Of a DNA stretch of 64,000 nt, positions 36,136 through 48,650 are shown piece by piece (positions within the stretch are counted from its first letter, which is position 1; every line of letters starts with the position of its first letter). The DNA comes from Massilia sp. Leaf139. GTDB lineage: Bacteria > Pseudomonadota > Gammaproteobacteria > Burkholderiales > Burkholderiaceae_D. Location of the stretch: contig NZ_LMOJ01000001.1 in the NCBI RefSeq assembly GCF_001424165.1, forward strand, positions 1,050,139-1,114,138, written 5' to 3'. The notes beneath the pieces were generated by a model, which was given only the letters and a program-made list of their open reading frames with translations, did not search any database and was not told where the DNA came from. Made by a program: the position numbers and the translations under genes.

Positions 36136-36726
36136 TCAGGCCTTGGCCGCCTTCTTGTGCGCCTGCTTGATCGTCCAGTAATAAATCGTGCGGCCTTCGA
36201 CGCTCTCGGTTTTCTCCGGCGGCCATTCCGGGCCCATGTCGAAGGCGTGCGACACGACGCGCGAGCCGACCTTCAGCTGCTTCCAGAGCTGCGGTCGCAG
36301 CCGGGTGTTCACGTTCGGCAACAGGTAGAGGGTGACGACCGAGGCGGCCGAGACGTCGGTCTCGAACAGATCGGCCACCTTGAAGCTGACCTTGTCGGCC
36401 ACGCCCGCCTGCTGCGCGTTCTTGCGCGCCTCCCCGATGCGTTCGGAATCGAGGTCGATGCCGGTGCCGCGGGCGCCATGGGATTTCGCTGCCGTCACCA
36501 CGATGCGGCCGTCGCCGCAGCCCAGATCGAACAGCACGTCGTTCTTGCCCACCTTCGCCATCTGCAGCATGCGCTCGACCACTTCCTGGGGCGTGGGCAC
36601 GTAGGGCACGTCCAGCGAGGGCGTGGTGACGGTGGTCTGGGCCAGCAGGGGCGCCGCGGGCAGCAGCAGGCCGGCGGCGCCGGCGCCGAGGCGGGTCAGG
36701 GTCTGGCGGCGTGGTAGCGAAGTCAT
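36136..36726 (-). CDS. Class I SAM-dependent methyltransferase with an export-type signal
   Basis: This 196-residue protein starts at the ATG at 36726 (AAGGAG upstream). Residues 6-30 (RRQTLTRLGAGAAG, then LLLPAAPLLAQ) form a twin-arginine-like or Sec signal peptide. The body is a Rossmann methyltransferase: VLFDLGCGDGRI (64-75) is the SAM loop, GIDLDSERIGEARKNA the acidic strand that binds the ribose, and LYLLPNVNTRLRPQLW a later strand. Export of a SAM-dependent enzyme is unexpected because SAM is cytoplasmic. The segment may instead be an uncleaved membrane anchor. It follows the APC permease gene after 32 nt on the same strand. Substrate unknown. Confidence 0.85.
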   Translation of the reverse strand: MTSLPRRQTLTRLGAGAAGLLLPAAPLLAQTTVTTPSLDVPYVPTPQEVVERMLQMAKVGKNDVLFDLGCGDGRIVVTAAKSHGARGTGIDLDSERIGEARKNAQQAGVADKVSFKVADLFETDVSAASVVTLYLLPNVNTRLRPQLWKQLKVGSRVVSHAFDMGPEWPPEKTESVEGRTIYYWTIKQAHKKAAKA

Positions 36727-36758
36727 CGACGATCTCCTTGTTGAGGTGATGGGACGCA

Positions 36759-38150
36759 TCAGGTGTCGGGGTCGGGCCGCGCGCGCATCCAGGGCAGGAG
36801 CAGCAAGCCGACCGCAAGCACGGCAACCCCGATCCAGGCGGCGTTCAGCCCGCCGAGCGTCTGGCTGGTGACATAGGACAGGCTCGAATACAGCATCCAG
36901 GCGCAGGTGGCGCAGAACAGCAGCGGCAGCAGCGGGAACAGGGGCACCTTGTAGGGCCGCGCCAGGCCGGGCTCGCGCCGGCGCAGCACGAACAGGGACA
37001 GGCCGGCAAGCAGGAAGAACAGCCAGAACACGGGCGCGGTGAATTCGACCATGGCCTTGAAGCCGCTGCCGAAGGCGGTGCCGAGGGCGACCAGAAGCAG
37101 GGCCGCCACGCCCTGCACCAGCATGGCGGCGGCCGGGGTGCCGCGCTCGAAGTTCCAGTGGCCGAGCCGGCGCAGGCGCTGCCAGTCGCAGCCCATGGCA
37201 TAGCCCGAGCGCGCGCCGACGATCATGGTCGCGTTGATTGAGGTGAGCGCGGAGATCGCCACCAGCAGCGACATCGCCTTTTCGCCGCCGCTGCCGAGCG
37301 TTTTGCGCATGACGTCGGCGGCCAGGGTTTCGGAGGCGGCCATGCCGCTCATGCCCAGGGTCTTCCAGCAGGCCCAGGTGACGAGCAGGTAGAGCGTGGT
37401 GATGATCAGGATCGAGAGGGTGAGGGCGCGCACCATGTTGCGCGGGCCGTCGCGTACCTCGGCGCTGATATAGGCCGCCTCGTTCCAGCCGCCGTAGGTG
37501 AGCAGCACGAAGACCATGGCCATGCCGAAGGAGACCGAGCTGTCGATCGCCGGGGCGGCTTGCGCCGGGCCGGGGCCGGTGAAGAGCAGGGCGGCGCCCG
37601 CGATGAGCAGCAGTCCGGCGATCTCGGCCAGGGTCAGCCAGCTCTGCGCGGCCGCCCCGCTGCGCAGGCCGCACAGGTTGACCAGGGAGAGCAGGGCGAT
37701 GATGGCGGCGGCATACGCGGCCGGGCCCCAGCCGGCGGGCAGGCCGGGCAGGGGCCAGGCCTGCTGCATGTAGTCGCCGAAGACGAAGGCGAGCAGGGCG
37801 ATGGAGCCGGTGGTGATGACGGAAAAGCGCGCCCAGCCGAAGAGGAAGGCGACCGTGCGGCCGTAGGCGCGGCGCAGGAAGTGGTAGTCGCCGCCCGGGT
37901 GGGCGCAGGAGGTGGCGAGCTCGGCGTAGCACAGGGCGCCGGCCAGCGACACCAGGCCGCCCAGCAGCCACATGCCGAACATGCCCTCGGCGCTGCCCGA
38001 CAGGCCGGCGACGATCGCCGGCGCCTTGAAGATGCCGGCCCCGATGACCACGCCGACGATCAGGGCAACCGCCTCGCGCAGGCCGAGCACGGGCCGCGGA
38101 CCGGCGGCCGTGTTTGCTGCGGCAATACCCTCTGAGGCGTTCCGGTCCAT
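36759..38150 (-). CDS. APC-superfamily amino acid permease
   Basis: This 463-residue inner-membrane transporter has about 12 hydrophobic segments. The first contains VGVVIGAGIFKAPAIVAG (33-50), the APC unwound helix that binds the substrate's amino and carboxyl groups. Also typical are CYAELATSCAHPGGDYHF and the central LLTYGGWNEAAYISAEVRD. The closest general type is the LAT/amino acid transporter branch. It is cotranscribed with the downstream methyltransferase gene to judge from the 32-nt gap. The 150 nt between it and lhr hold no supported gene. Confidence 0.9.
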   Translation of the reverse strand: MDRNASEGIAAANTAAGPRPVLGLREAVALIVGVVIGAGIFKAPAIVAGLSGSAEGMFGMWLLGGLVSLAGALCYAELATSCAHPGGDYHFLRRAYGRTVAFLFGWARFSVITTGSIALLAFVFGDYMQQAWPLPGLPAGWGPAAYAAAIIALLSLVNLCGLRSGAAAQSWLTLAEIAGLLLIAGAALLFTGPGPAQAAPAIDSSVSFGMAMVFVLLTYGGWNEAAYISAEVRDGPRNMVRALTLSILIITTLYLLVTWACWKTLGMSGMAASETLAADVMRKTLGSGGEKAMSLLVAISALTSINATMIVGARSGYAMGCDWQRLRRLGHWNFERGTPAAAMLVQGVAALLLVALGTAFGSGFKAMVEFTAPVFWLFFLLAGLSLFVLRRREPGLARPYKVPLFPLLPLLFCATCAWMLYSSLSYVTSQTLGGLNAAWIGVAVLAVGLLLLPWMRARPDPDT

Positions 38151-38300
38151 GGCGTGAGACCCTGGTTCGACTGCGGCTTGATCACATCGGCGCCGGCTTG
38201 CTCGCTTGCGCCGACCTGGAAATACTTGACGTCCAGGTTCGACGCTGCCGAGCCGGTTTTGGTTCCCGCGCCGCCTTGACCGACGACAGATGACACTCTT

Positions 38301-42638
<4,338 letters not shown>

Positions 42639-42701
42639 GCTGTGCAGTTGGGGGCGGAGGGCGGTTTGGCAAGCTTACCCCATGCCGCTCAAGCTGGACG
42701 C

Positions 42702-42720
42702 GGGACGGGGAACCCGTCCC
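42702..42720. repeat. Palindrome related to the intergenic repeat family
   Basis: GGGACGGG-GAA-CCCGTCCC is a perfect 8-bp inverted repeat preceded by GACGC and followed by CCCCTAGGGCATACG. The flanks resemble those of the units at 13842 and 57568 (CGCG before, CCCTACGGTACG after), but the core sequence differs. It lies in the divergent lhr/DUF455 promoter gap. Confidence 0.55.
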
Positions 42721-42777
42721 CCCTAGGGCATACGCCGCATTTGCTACACTGCCGCTTTTATCTGCTCGAGACTGACC

Positions 42778-43578
42778 ATGCTTGACGCGCTCGAATTGCG
42801 GGCCGGGGCGCTTGCCTGCCTGCTGGAGACCGACCCGTACACGAAAGCCGCAGGCGTGGCCGCGCTGGCCCAGGCCTTCGCGGCCGGCGCACTGGCGCTC
42901 GACAGTGCCGCGGTGCTGCGCGATACGGGCGGTATCCCCGGCCGTCCGGTGCGCCCGCAACTCGTCCCGCCGCGCCTGGTCGGGCGCCGCTCGATGGCCA
43001 CCGTCGAAGGCCGTGCCATGCTGGTGCACGCCCTGGCCCACATCGAATTCAACGCCGTCAACCTGGCCCTGGATGCGCTCTGGCGTTTTCCCGGCATGCC
43101 CGACGCCTACTACACCGACTGGCTGCAGGTGTCGCGGGAAGAGGCCTATCACTTCACGCTGCTGGCCGATCATCTGGCGACGCTGGGCCACGCCTACGGC
43201 GACTTCACCGCCCACGACAGCTTGTGGGAGATGGTCGAGAGTACGAAAGGCGACGTGCTGGCGCGCATGGCGTTGGTGCCGCGCACGCTGGAAGCGCGCG
43301 GGCTGGATGCGATCCCGCCGCTGCGCGCGAAGATCGCCCAGGCCGGCGACCTGGCCGCCGCGGCCATCCTCGACATCATCCTGCGCGACGAGGTCGGCCA
43401 CGTCGAGATCGGCAACCGCTGGTACGGCTTCCTGTGCGAAGCCCGCGGCCTGCCGCTGCGCGCCACCTACGACGAACTGGTGGTGAAGTACCGGGCCCCG
43501 GTTCTCAAGGGCCCGTTCAATCTCGAGGCACGCCGCCGCGCAGGTTTCAGCGAAGAGGAGCTTGCGCGCTTCGCGTGA
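42778..43578 (+). CDS. DUF455 ferritin-like domain protein
   Basis: This 266-residue protein matches the DUF455 family. The ferritin-like helices carry paired carboxylate/His motifs: HALAHIEFNAVNLALDA (helix 1), VSREEAYHFTLLADHL (helix 2), and RDEVGHVEIGNRWYGFL (helix 4). These could form a di-iron site as in related MiaE-type proteins. The biological role of DUF455 is not established. It is convergent with the MFS gene, and the last 32 nt of both coding regions overlap (43547-43578). Confidence 0.88.
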   Translation: MLDALELRAGALACLLETDPYTKAAGVAALAQAFAAGALALDSAAVLRDTGGIPGRPVRPQLVPPRLVGRRSMATVEGRAMLVHALAHIEFNAVNLALDALWRFPGMPDAYYTDWLQVSREEAYHFTLLADHLATLGHAYGDFTAHDSLWEMVESTKGDVLARMALVPRTLEARGLDAIPPLRAKIAQAGDLAAAAILDIILRDEVGHVEIGNRWYGFLCEARGLPLRATYDELVVKYRAPVLKGPFNLEARRRAGFSEEELARFA

Positions 43579-44767
43579 GGCGTTGCCCCATCCATTCGCC
43601 CGTCCACCAGGCCAGCGCGGCGGCCGGGAATGCCATGCCCGTGAGCAGCGCTGCATCCCAGCCGTGGCGCGCGAACATCCAGGCGCCGAGCGCCGACCCG
43701 ACCGCGCCGCCGGTGAAGAACAGAGCGAAAAAGATGCCGTTCAGCCGGCTGCGCACTTCGGCGCCGAGCGCGAAGATGGCACGCTGGCCCAGCACCAGGT
43801 TGGCGGCCACGCCCATGTCGAGAACGATCGAGGCGAGCGCCAGGAGGCCGAGCGCGATCGTGCGCGCATCCGGTGCGAACAGCGGCAGGGCGAAGCCGCC
43901 CACGCCCAGCAGCAGTGCCGCGGCTGTGGCGTAGAGCGTATGGCCGCGGTCGGCGAGGCGCCCGGCGATCGGCGAGGCGACCGCGCCGCTGATGCCGACC
44001 AGGGCGAAGACCGCGATCCCGGTCTGCGACAGGCCGAAGGCGGGGCCGGCCAGCACGAGCGGCGTCACCGTCCAGAACAGGCTGAAGGCGGCGAACATGC
44101 CGGCGTGATAGGCGGCGCGGCGGCGCAGCACGGGCGTCGTCGCCAGCAGCGTCCACATCGAGCCGATCAGGCGCGGATAAGGCAGGGACGTGCCTGGACG
44201 ACGCTGCGGCAGGCGGGCGCGCAGCAGCACGGCCAGCGCGGCGACGGCCAGCGCGGCGCCGCCATAGACGGCATGCCAGCCCAGGTGATCCGCCACGAGG
44301 CTGGCGGCCGGACGCGCCAGCATGATCCCCAGCAGCAGGCCGCTTACCACCTTGCCAACGGTCTGGCCGCGCGTCGCTTCGGCCGACAGATGGGCCGCGA
44401 AAGGCACCAGCACCTGGGCGGCTACCGATCCCAGACCGATGCCCAGCGAGGCTGCCAGGAACAGCCATGCGCTGCCGCTGAACGCCGCCGCGCCGAGTAG
44501 GGCGCTGGTGGCCAGCAGCAGGCCGACGACGAGCTTGCGGTTTTCCAACAGATCGCCGAGCGGCACGATGAAGAGCAAGCCGAGCGCATAGCCGACCTGG
44601 GTCAGGGTGACGATCAGGCCGGCGGCGTCCGGCGACAGGCCCGTGGCCTGGCTAATCGGGCCGACCAGCGTTTGCGCGTAGTACAGGTTGGCGACGATCA
44701 GGCCGGCGGCGACGGCAAGCAGCCGGGTCATGCCGGGGGAAATGTCAGGTGCGGAAGTGGGGTGCAT
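43547..44767 (-). CDS. MFS transporter
   Basis: This 406-residue protein has 12 hydrophobic segments and the MFS motif A variant GDLLENRKLV between helices 2 and 3. AGLIVANLYYAQTLVGPI in helix 1 is typical of a drug/metabolite-exporter branch (YnfM/NepI-like). It is divergent from a LysR gene 106 nt away, the usual arrangement for a regulator-controlled exporter. Substrate unknown. The 3' end overlaps the DUF455 gene. Confidence 0.9.
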   Translation of the reverse strand: MHPTSAPDISPGMTRLLAVAAGLIVANLYYAQTLVGPISQATGLSPDAAGLIVTLTQVGYALGLLFIVPLGDLLENRKLVVGLLLATSALLGAAAFSGSAWLFLAASLGIGLGSVAAQVLVPFAAHLSAEATRGQTVGKVVSGLLLGIMLARPAASLVADHLGWHAVYGGAALAVAALAVLLRARLPQRRPGTSLPYPRLIGSMWTLLATTPVLRRRAAYHAGMFAAFSLFWTVTPLVLAGPAFGLSQTGIAVFALVGISGAVASPIAGRLADRGHTLYATAAALLLGVGGFALPLFAPDARTIALGLLALASIVLDMGVAANLVLGQRAIFALGAEVRSRLNGIFFALFFTGGAVGSALGAWMFARHGWDAALLTGMAFPAAALAWWTGEWMGQRLTRSAQAPLR

Positions 44768-44873
44768 GGCGGCTCCTTGTTGGGTATCGCGCTATTCTCC
44801 GGCCGCCGATTGTAAAGATAAATACGTTTCCGCTTGCTATACAATTCAGATTTTGTGAACAATCGGAGGCGTC

Positions 44874-45806
44874 ATGGATCGGTTCAAGGCCATGCAGATC
44901 TTTGTCCGGATCGTCGAGGCAGACAGTTTCACGCGCGCCGCCGAGACGCTCGGCCTGCAGCGCGCTTCGTTGACGGCGACCATGCAGAACCTCGAAGCCT
45001 ATCTCGGAACCCAGCTCCTGCAGCGCACCACCCGTTCGATCTCGCTGACCAGCGACGGCGCCGAGTTCTATGCGCGCTGCGTGGAAATCCTGGCCGCGGT
45101 CGACGCGGCCGAGGGGCCGTTTCGCGGCGGCGGCGATGCGACGCAGGGGCGCTTGCGGATCGAGCTGCCCGGTGCCCTCGGGCGGCGCGTGGTGGTGCCG
45201 CGCCTCGCCGATTTCCACGCGCGCCATCCCGGCGTCGAACTGGTCGTCGGCCTTTCCGACCGGCTCGCCGACCTGACGCGCGACGGCATCGATTGCGCGC
45301 TGCGGGTAGGGGAGCTCGAGGATTCGTCGCTGATCGCGCGGCCCATCGGCAGCATGCGCTTCGTGACCTGCGCAGCGCCCGGCTACCTTGCCCGCCATGG
45401 CACGCCGCAGCATATCGACGATCTCTCCCGGCACCTCGGCATCGTCCATTTCTCCGGGCGCAGCGGCCGGCCCTTCGACTGGGACTTCATGGTGGACGGT
45501 CGCGCCGAGCGCCGCCGCGTGCCCGGCACGATCGCCGTCAACGACGCGGACGCGTATGTGTCCTGCGGCCTGCAGGGACTGGGACTGATCCAGGCCGCGA
45601 CCTACATGGTGGACGAGCACCTGGCGCGCGGCACGCTGGTGCAGGTGCTGGCAGACTGGCCGAGCGTGCCGATGCCGGTGTCGCTGGTCTATCCGAAAGG
45701 GCGCCTGGCCGCGCCCCGCCTGCGTGTGTTCGCGCAGTGGATCGAAGCGCTGTTCGCGCAGCAAGCCTTTTTGTGCCGGCCCAGCACGCCGATGGAGAAC
45801 CGATGA
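44874..45806 (+). CDS. LysR-family transcriptional regulator
   Basis: This 310-residue regulator starts at the ATG at 44874 with CGGAGG upstream. The N-terminal winged helix reads MQIFVRIVEADSFTRAAETL then RTTRSISLTSDG. The effector domain follows, with RIELPGALGRRVVVPRL and GLQGLGLIQAATYMV. It is divergent from the MFS exporter, which it probably controls, and overlaps the flavin reductase start by 4 nt (ATGA). The regulator and reductase are therefore cotranscribed. Confidence 0.92.
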   Translation: MDRFKAMQIFVRIVEADSFTRAAETLGLQRASLTATMQNLEAYLGTQLLQRTTRSISLTSDGAEFYARCVEILAAVDAAEGPFRGGGDATQGRLRIELPGALGRRVVVPRLADFHARHPGVELVVGLSDRLADLTRDGIDCALRVGELEDSSLIARPIGSMRFVTCAAPGYLARHGTPQHIDDLSRHLGIVHFSGRSGRPFDWDFMVDGRAERRRVPGTIAVNDADAYVSCGLQGLGLIQAATYMVDEHLARGTLVQVLADWPSVPMPVSLVYPKGRLAAPRLRVFAQWIEALFAQQAFLCRPSTPMENR

Positions 45807-46390
45807 CCGACCATATCCGCCCCGTTCCGCTCGACAAAGCCTACCGCTTGCTCAATCACGGCCCGACCGTGCTGGTATCGAGCCACTTCGACGGCGTCGA
45901 CAACGTCATGGCCGCGGCCTGGGCCTGCGCACTCGATTTCGCGCCGCCGAAACTGACGGTGGTGCTGGATAAGGCAACCAGGACGCGCGAGCTGGTCGAA
46001 GCGAGCGGGCGCTTCGTGGTGCAGGTGCCGACCGCGGCGCTGCTGAATCTGACGAACGAAGTCGGCAAGCGCAGCCTGGCGCATCATCCGGACAAATTGC
46101 AGCAGGCCGGGATCGGGTTGCTGCGCCTGTCCGGCGGCACGCTGCCTTTCGTGGATGGCTGCTCCGCCTGGCTCGAATGCGCATTGGTGCCCGAGCCGCA
46201 TAACCAGCAAACCTATGACCTCTTCATCGGCGAGGTGGTCGCCGCCTGGGCCGACGACCGGGTGTTCCGCGACGGGCACTGGCAGTTCGACAGCGCGGGG
46301 CCGGAATGGCGCAGCATCCACCATGTGGCGGGCGGCCATTTCTATGCGATCGGCGAGGCGATGCATGCCCGCGAGCGCGCCGACGAATAA
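45803..46390 (+). CDS. Flavin reductase family protein
   Basis: This 195-residue protein belongs to the FMN-binding split-barrel flavin reductase family. NHGPTVLVSSHFDGVDNVMAAAW near the N-terminus is the flavin-binding strand pair, followed by KATRTRELVEASGRFVVQVP and the C-terminal GGHFYAIGE. It would reduce free flavin or a small substrate with NAD(P)H in the cytoplasm. It is translationally coupled to the upstream LysR gene. Confidence 0.88.
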   Translation: MTDHIRPVPLDKAYRLLNHGPTVLVSSHFDGVDNVMAAAWACALDFAPPKLTVVLDKATRTRELVEASGRFVVQVPTAALLNLTNEVGKRSLAHHPDKLQQAGIGLLRLSGGTLPFVDGCSAWLECALVPEPHNQQTYDLFIGEVVAAWADDRVFRDGHWQFDSAGPEWRSIHHVAGGHFYAIGEAMHARERADE

Positions 46391-46395
46391 GGCAT

Positions 46396-46408
46396 TCGAA
46401 AATTTCGA
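46396..46408. promoter_or_regulatory. Dyad TCGAAA-A-TTTCGA upstream of the pirin gene
   Basis: A perfect 6-bp inverted repeat with a 1-nt centre lies 6 nt after the flavin reductase stop. With the dyad at 46518-46534 it brackets the 168-nt flavin reductase-pirin gap, which holds no gene. Confidence 0.35.
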
Positions 46409-46517
46409 CGATAGGACTGCAAACTACTCGCTTTTTGTTCGCCCGGCCGGCGCGCATAATTCAACACATGCACAACACGGCAGCGCCGCAGAGGGAAGAA
46501 CCCGGAGCGGCGCCGAA

Positions 46518-46534
46518 GTTCGAATCGTTCGAAC
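46518..46534. promoter_or_regulatory. Dyad GTTCGAA-TCG-TTCGAAC upstream of the pirin gene
   Basis: A perfect 7-bp inverted repeat made of two TTCGAA hexamers, 25 nt upstream of the pirin start. It could be an operator or a leader hairpin just ahead of the ribosome site. Confidence 0.4.
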
Positions 46535-46558
46535 GGCCGATAACAAAAGGAGCGCATC

Positions 46559-47260
46559 ATGTTGAAAGTACGTAAAAGCGAAGACCGCGGCGTCGCCAAC
46601 TTCGGCTGGCTCGATTCGAAGCACACCTTCTCCTTCGGCCACTACCAGGATCCGGCCCACATGGGCGTGGGCCCGCTGCGCGTGATCAACGAGGATCGCG
46701 TCTCCGCCGGCCGCGGCTTCGATGCGCACGGCCACCGCGACATGGAAATCATCTCGTATGTGCTCGACGGCGCGCTGGAACACAAGGACAGCATGGGCAA
46801 CGGCTCGGTGCTGCGCTACGGCGACGTCCAGCGCATGAGCGCCGGCCAGGGCGTGGTGCACAGCGAGTTCAATCATTCGAAGACCGAGCCGGTGCACTTC
46901 CTGCAGATCTGGATCCAGCCGAACGAGATCGGCAAGCCGGGCGGCTACGAGGAGAAGCATTTCGACACGGCCTCGAAGACCGGACGCCTGCGCCTTGTGG
47001 CGTCGCCCGACGGGCGCGAAGGCTCGGTGTCGATGCGCCAGGATGCGTCGCTCTACGCGGCCATCCTGAACGGCGGCGACGACCTGGCCTTTCCGCTGCA
47101 GGCGGGGCGCATCGCCTACGTGCATGTGGCGCGCGGATCCCTGAACGTGAACGGCGTGGCCCTCAGGGCGGGCGACGCGGTGCGCGTCGACGACGAGGCG
47201 AGCGTGCAGTTGAGTGACGCTGACAATGCGGAAGTGCTGCTGTTCGATTTGCCGCAGTAA
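46559..47260 (+). CDS. Pirin family protein (YhhW-like bicupin)
   Basis: This 233-residue bicupin starts at the ATG at 46559 with AAAGGAG upstream. The N-terminal cupin keeps the metal site of YhhW-type quercetinases: His57 and His59 in FDAHGHRDMEI and His101 and Glu103 in VVHSEFNH. It may act as a flavonol dioxygenase or as a redox sensor, and family members do both. It is followed by an inverted pair of palindromic repeats, then by a convergent LysR gene. Confidence 0.93.
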   Translation: MLKVRKSEDRGVANFGWLDSKHTFSFGHYQDPAHMGVGPLRVINEDRVSAGRGFDAHGHRDMEIISYVLDGALEHKDSMGNGSVLRYGDVQRMSAGQGVVHSEFNHSKTEPVHFLQIWIQPNEIGKPGGYEEKHFDTASKTGRLRLVASPDGREGSVSMRQDASLYAAILNGGDDLAFPLQAGRIAYVHVARGSLNVNGVALRAGDAVRVDDEASVQLSDADNAEVLLFDLPQ

Positions 47261-47291
47261 GCGGTTAGCCGGCTTGCAGGCGGTGTAAAGG

Positions 47292-47391
47292 CGTGGAGTC
47301 GCGACTCCACCCTACGGTGTACCACCGCCGCGGGCAGGATCGGAAGCCCGGATCAGCCGCGTAACCTAGGGTGGAGTCCCCGACTCCACGC
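47292..47391. repeat. Inverted pair of palindromic repeats, GGAGTC core
   Basis: CGTGGAGTCGCGACTCCACC then CTACGGTG (47292-47319) and, inverted, CTAGGGTGGAGTCCCCGACT then CCACGCGGTACG (47366-47397) flank a short spacer. The flank (CCCTACGG and CGCG) is shared with the units at 13842 and 57568. The core is GGAGTC/GACTCC instead of GGGC/GCCC and is still self-complementary. It lies between convergent pirin and LysR genes, where it could end transcription from both sides. Confidence 0.75.
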
Positions 47392-47422
47392 GGTACGCAG
47401 GCCGCATATCGAAACGCCCGCC

Positions 47423-48334
47423 TCAGCGCGGCTCGAGCAAGCGCCCCACGCTGGCCGAGCCGCGCAGCCGTTGCCGCCACCAGCGCAGCGCGGCCCCGTC
47501 TTCCCCCGTGCGCCAGGCCAGGTACAAGGTCTCGTCCGGCTTCGGCTCTTCCACTTCCTTCACGATCAGGCGCCCGGCCGCGATGTCCGCGCCGACCCAG
47601 GCCGCGGGCAGAAAGCCGAAGCCCAGCCCCGCGCGCTGGAAGTCGTACTTGGTCTGCATGTCCGGCGCCGAGATCGTGTCCTGGCCGAACAGCAGGCCGA
47701 CCGTGCGCGCCTGCAGCTGGCGCGCCGAATCGGCCACCGACACCGCGCGGTGCGCGCCGAGATCGCTTTTCGAGAGCGGATGCGCCACCTGCGCCAGCGG
47801 GTGCTTCGGCGCCACTACGAACACGAAGGAGACCGTTCCGATCGGCTCGGCCGTGTAGCCGCCGCCCGACGGGCCGCTGCCGGCCGCGCCCACCAGCAAG
47901 TCCGCACGCCGTTCCAGCAGCGCGTCCCAGGTGCCCGACAATTCCTCCTTGCGCAGGCGCAGCCGGGTCTGGTCGGCCGCCTCGTAGAACGCGGTGATGT
48001 CGTCCATCAGGGCGCAGGGCGAGCACATCGAGTCGATGGCGATGGTGAATTCGGTCTCCCAACCCGAGGCGACGCGCCGCACCCGGCGCTCCAGGTCGCC
48101 CGCCGCCTTGAGCAGGTAGCGTCCTTCCTTCAGCAGCTCGGCGCCGGCCGCCGTCAGTTCGACGCGCGGGCCGAAGCGCTCGAACAGCTGCACGCCCAGG
48201 TCTTCCTCGAGCTTGGAGACCGTATACGAAATCGTCGAGGGCACCCGGAACAGTTCCTTGGCGGCGGCGGCAAACGAGCCGCGGCGGGCGATGGTGTCGA
48301 CGGTGAGCAGGGCGTCGAGGCTGAGTTTGAGCAT
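47423..48334 (-). CDS. LysR-family transcriptional regulator
   Basis: This 303-residue regulator starts at the ATG at 48334 (MLKLSLDALLTVDTIARRG); a GTG at 48379 would add 15 residues. The DNA-binding domain reads SFAAAAKELFRVPSTISYTV then LEEDLGVQLFERFG. The effector domain contains FTIAIDSMCSPC and FGFLPAAWVGADIAAG. It is divergent from the TRAP operon and is its likely regulator, although a role for the convergent pirin gene cannot be excluded. Confidence 0.9.
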   Translation of the reverse strand: MLKLSLDALLTVDTIARRGSFAAAAKELFRVPSTISYTVSKLEEDLGVQLFERFGPRVELTAAGAELLKEGRYLLKAAGDLERRVRRVASGWETEFTIAIDSMCSPCALMDDITAFYEAADQTRLRLRKEELSGTWDALLERRADLLVGAAGSGPSGGGYTAEPIGTVSFVFVVAPKHPLAQVAHPLSKSDLGAHRAVSVADSARQLQARTVGLLFGQDTISAPDMQTKYDFQRAGLGFGFLPAAWVGADIAAGRLIVKEVEEPKPDETLYLAWRTGEDGAALRWWRQRLRGSASVGRLLEPR

Positions 48335-48503
48335 GCGGGCGCTGAAGGAGGCTGGAACGATGCCCGCATGATAACCCACCGTCCGGACAGCTCAGCAATT
48401 GATGGCAATCAATTTCCCAGCCTCTCGAGCGAACAAATTTTTGAGCTATAACAAACCAACAACATCCTTCGTAAGTCCCGTGTAAGAAATCCGTAAGGAA
48501 ACA

Positions 48504-48528
48504 GGCACATCCTGCGCATTGATGTGCC
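48504..48528. promoter_or_regulatory. Inverted repeat in the LysR/TRAP divergent spacer
   Basis: GGCACATC (48504-48511) and GATGTGCC (48521-48528) are perfectly complementary around a 9-nt interval. It may be a regulator site for the TRAP operon. The remainder of the 316-nt gap (48335-48650) shows no gene or clear promoter. Confidence 0.4.
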
Positions 48529-48650
48529 GGTATTGACCGGAAAAAGCGTGTGACACTGCCAGACAATTTCACACGCGCGAAGTTCGCTCGAAGCCGGAAC
48601 GTGCATGTATCGATTCAGTCCGTTTATAAAAACCAGACAGGAGACATACC

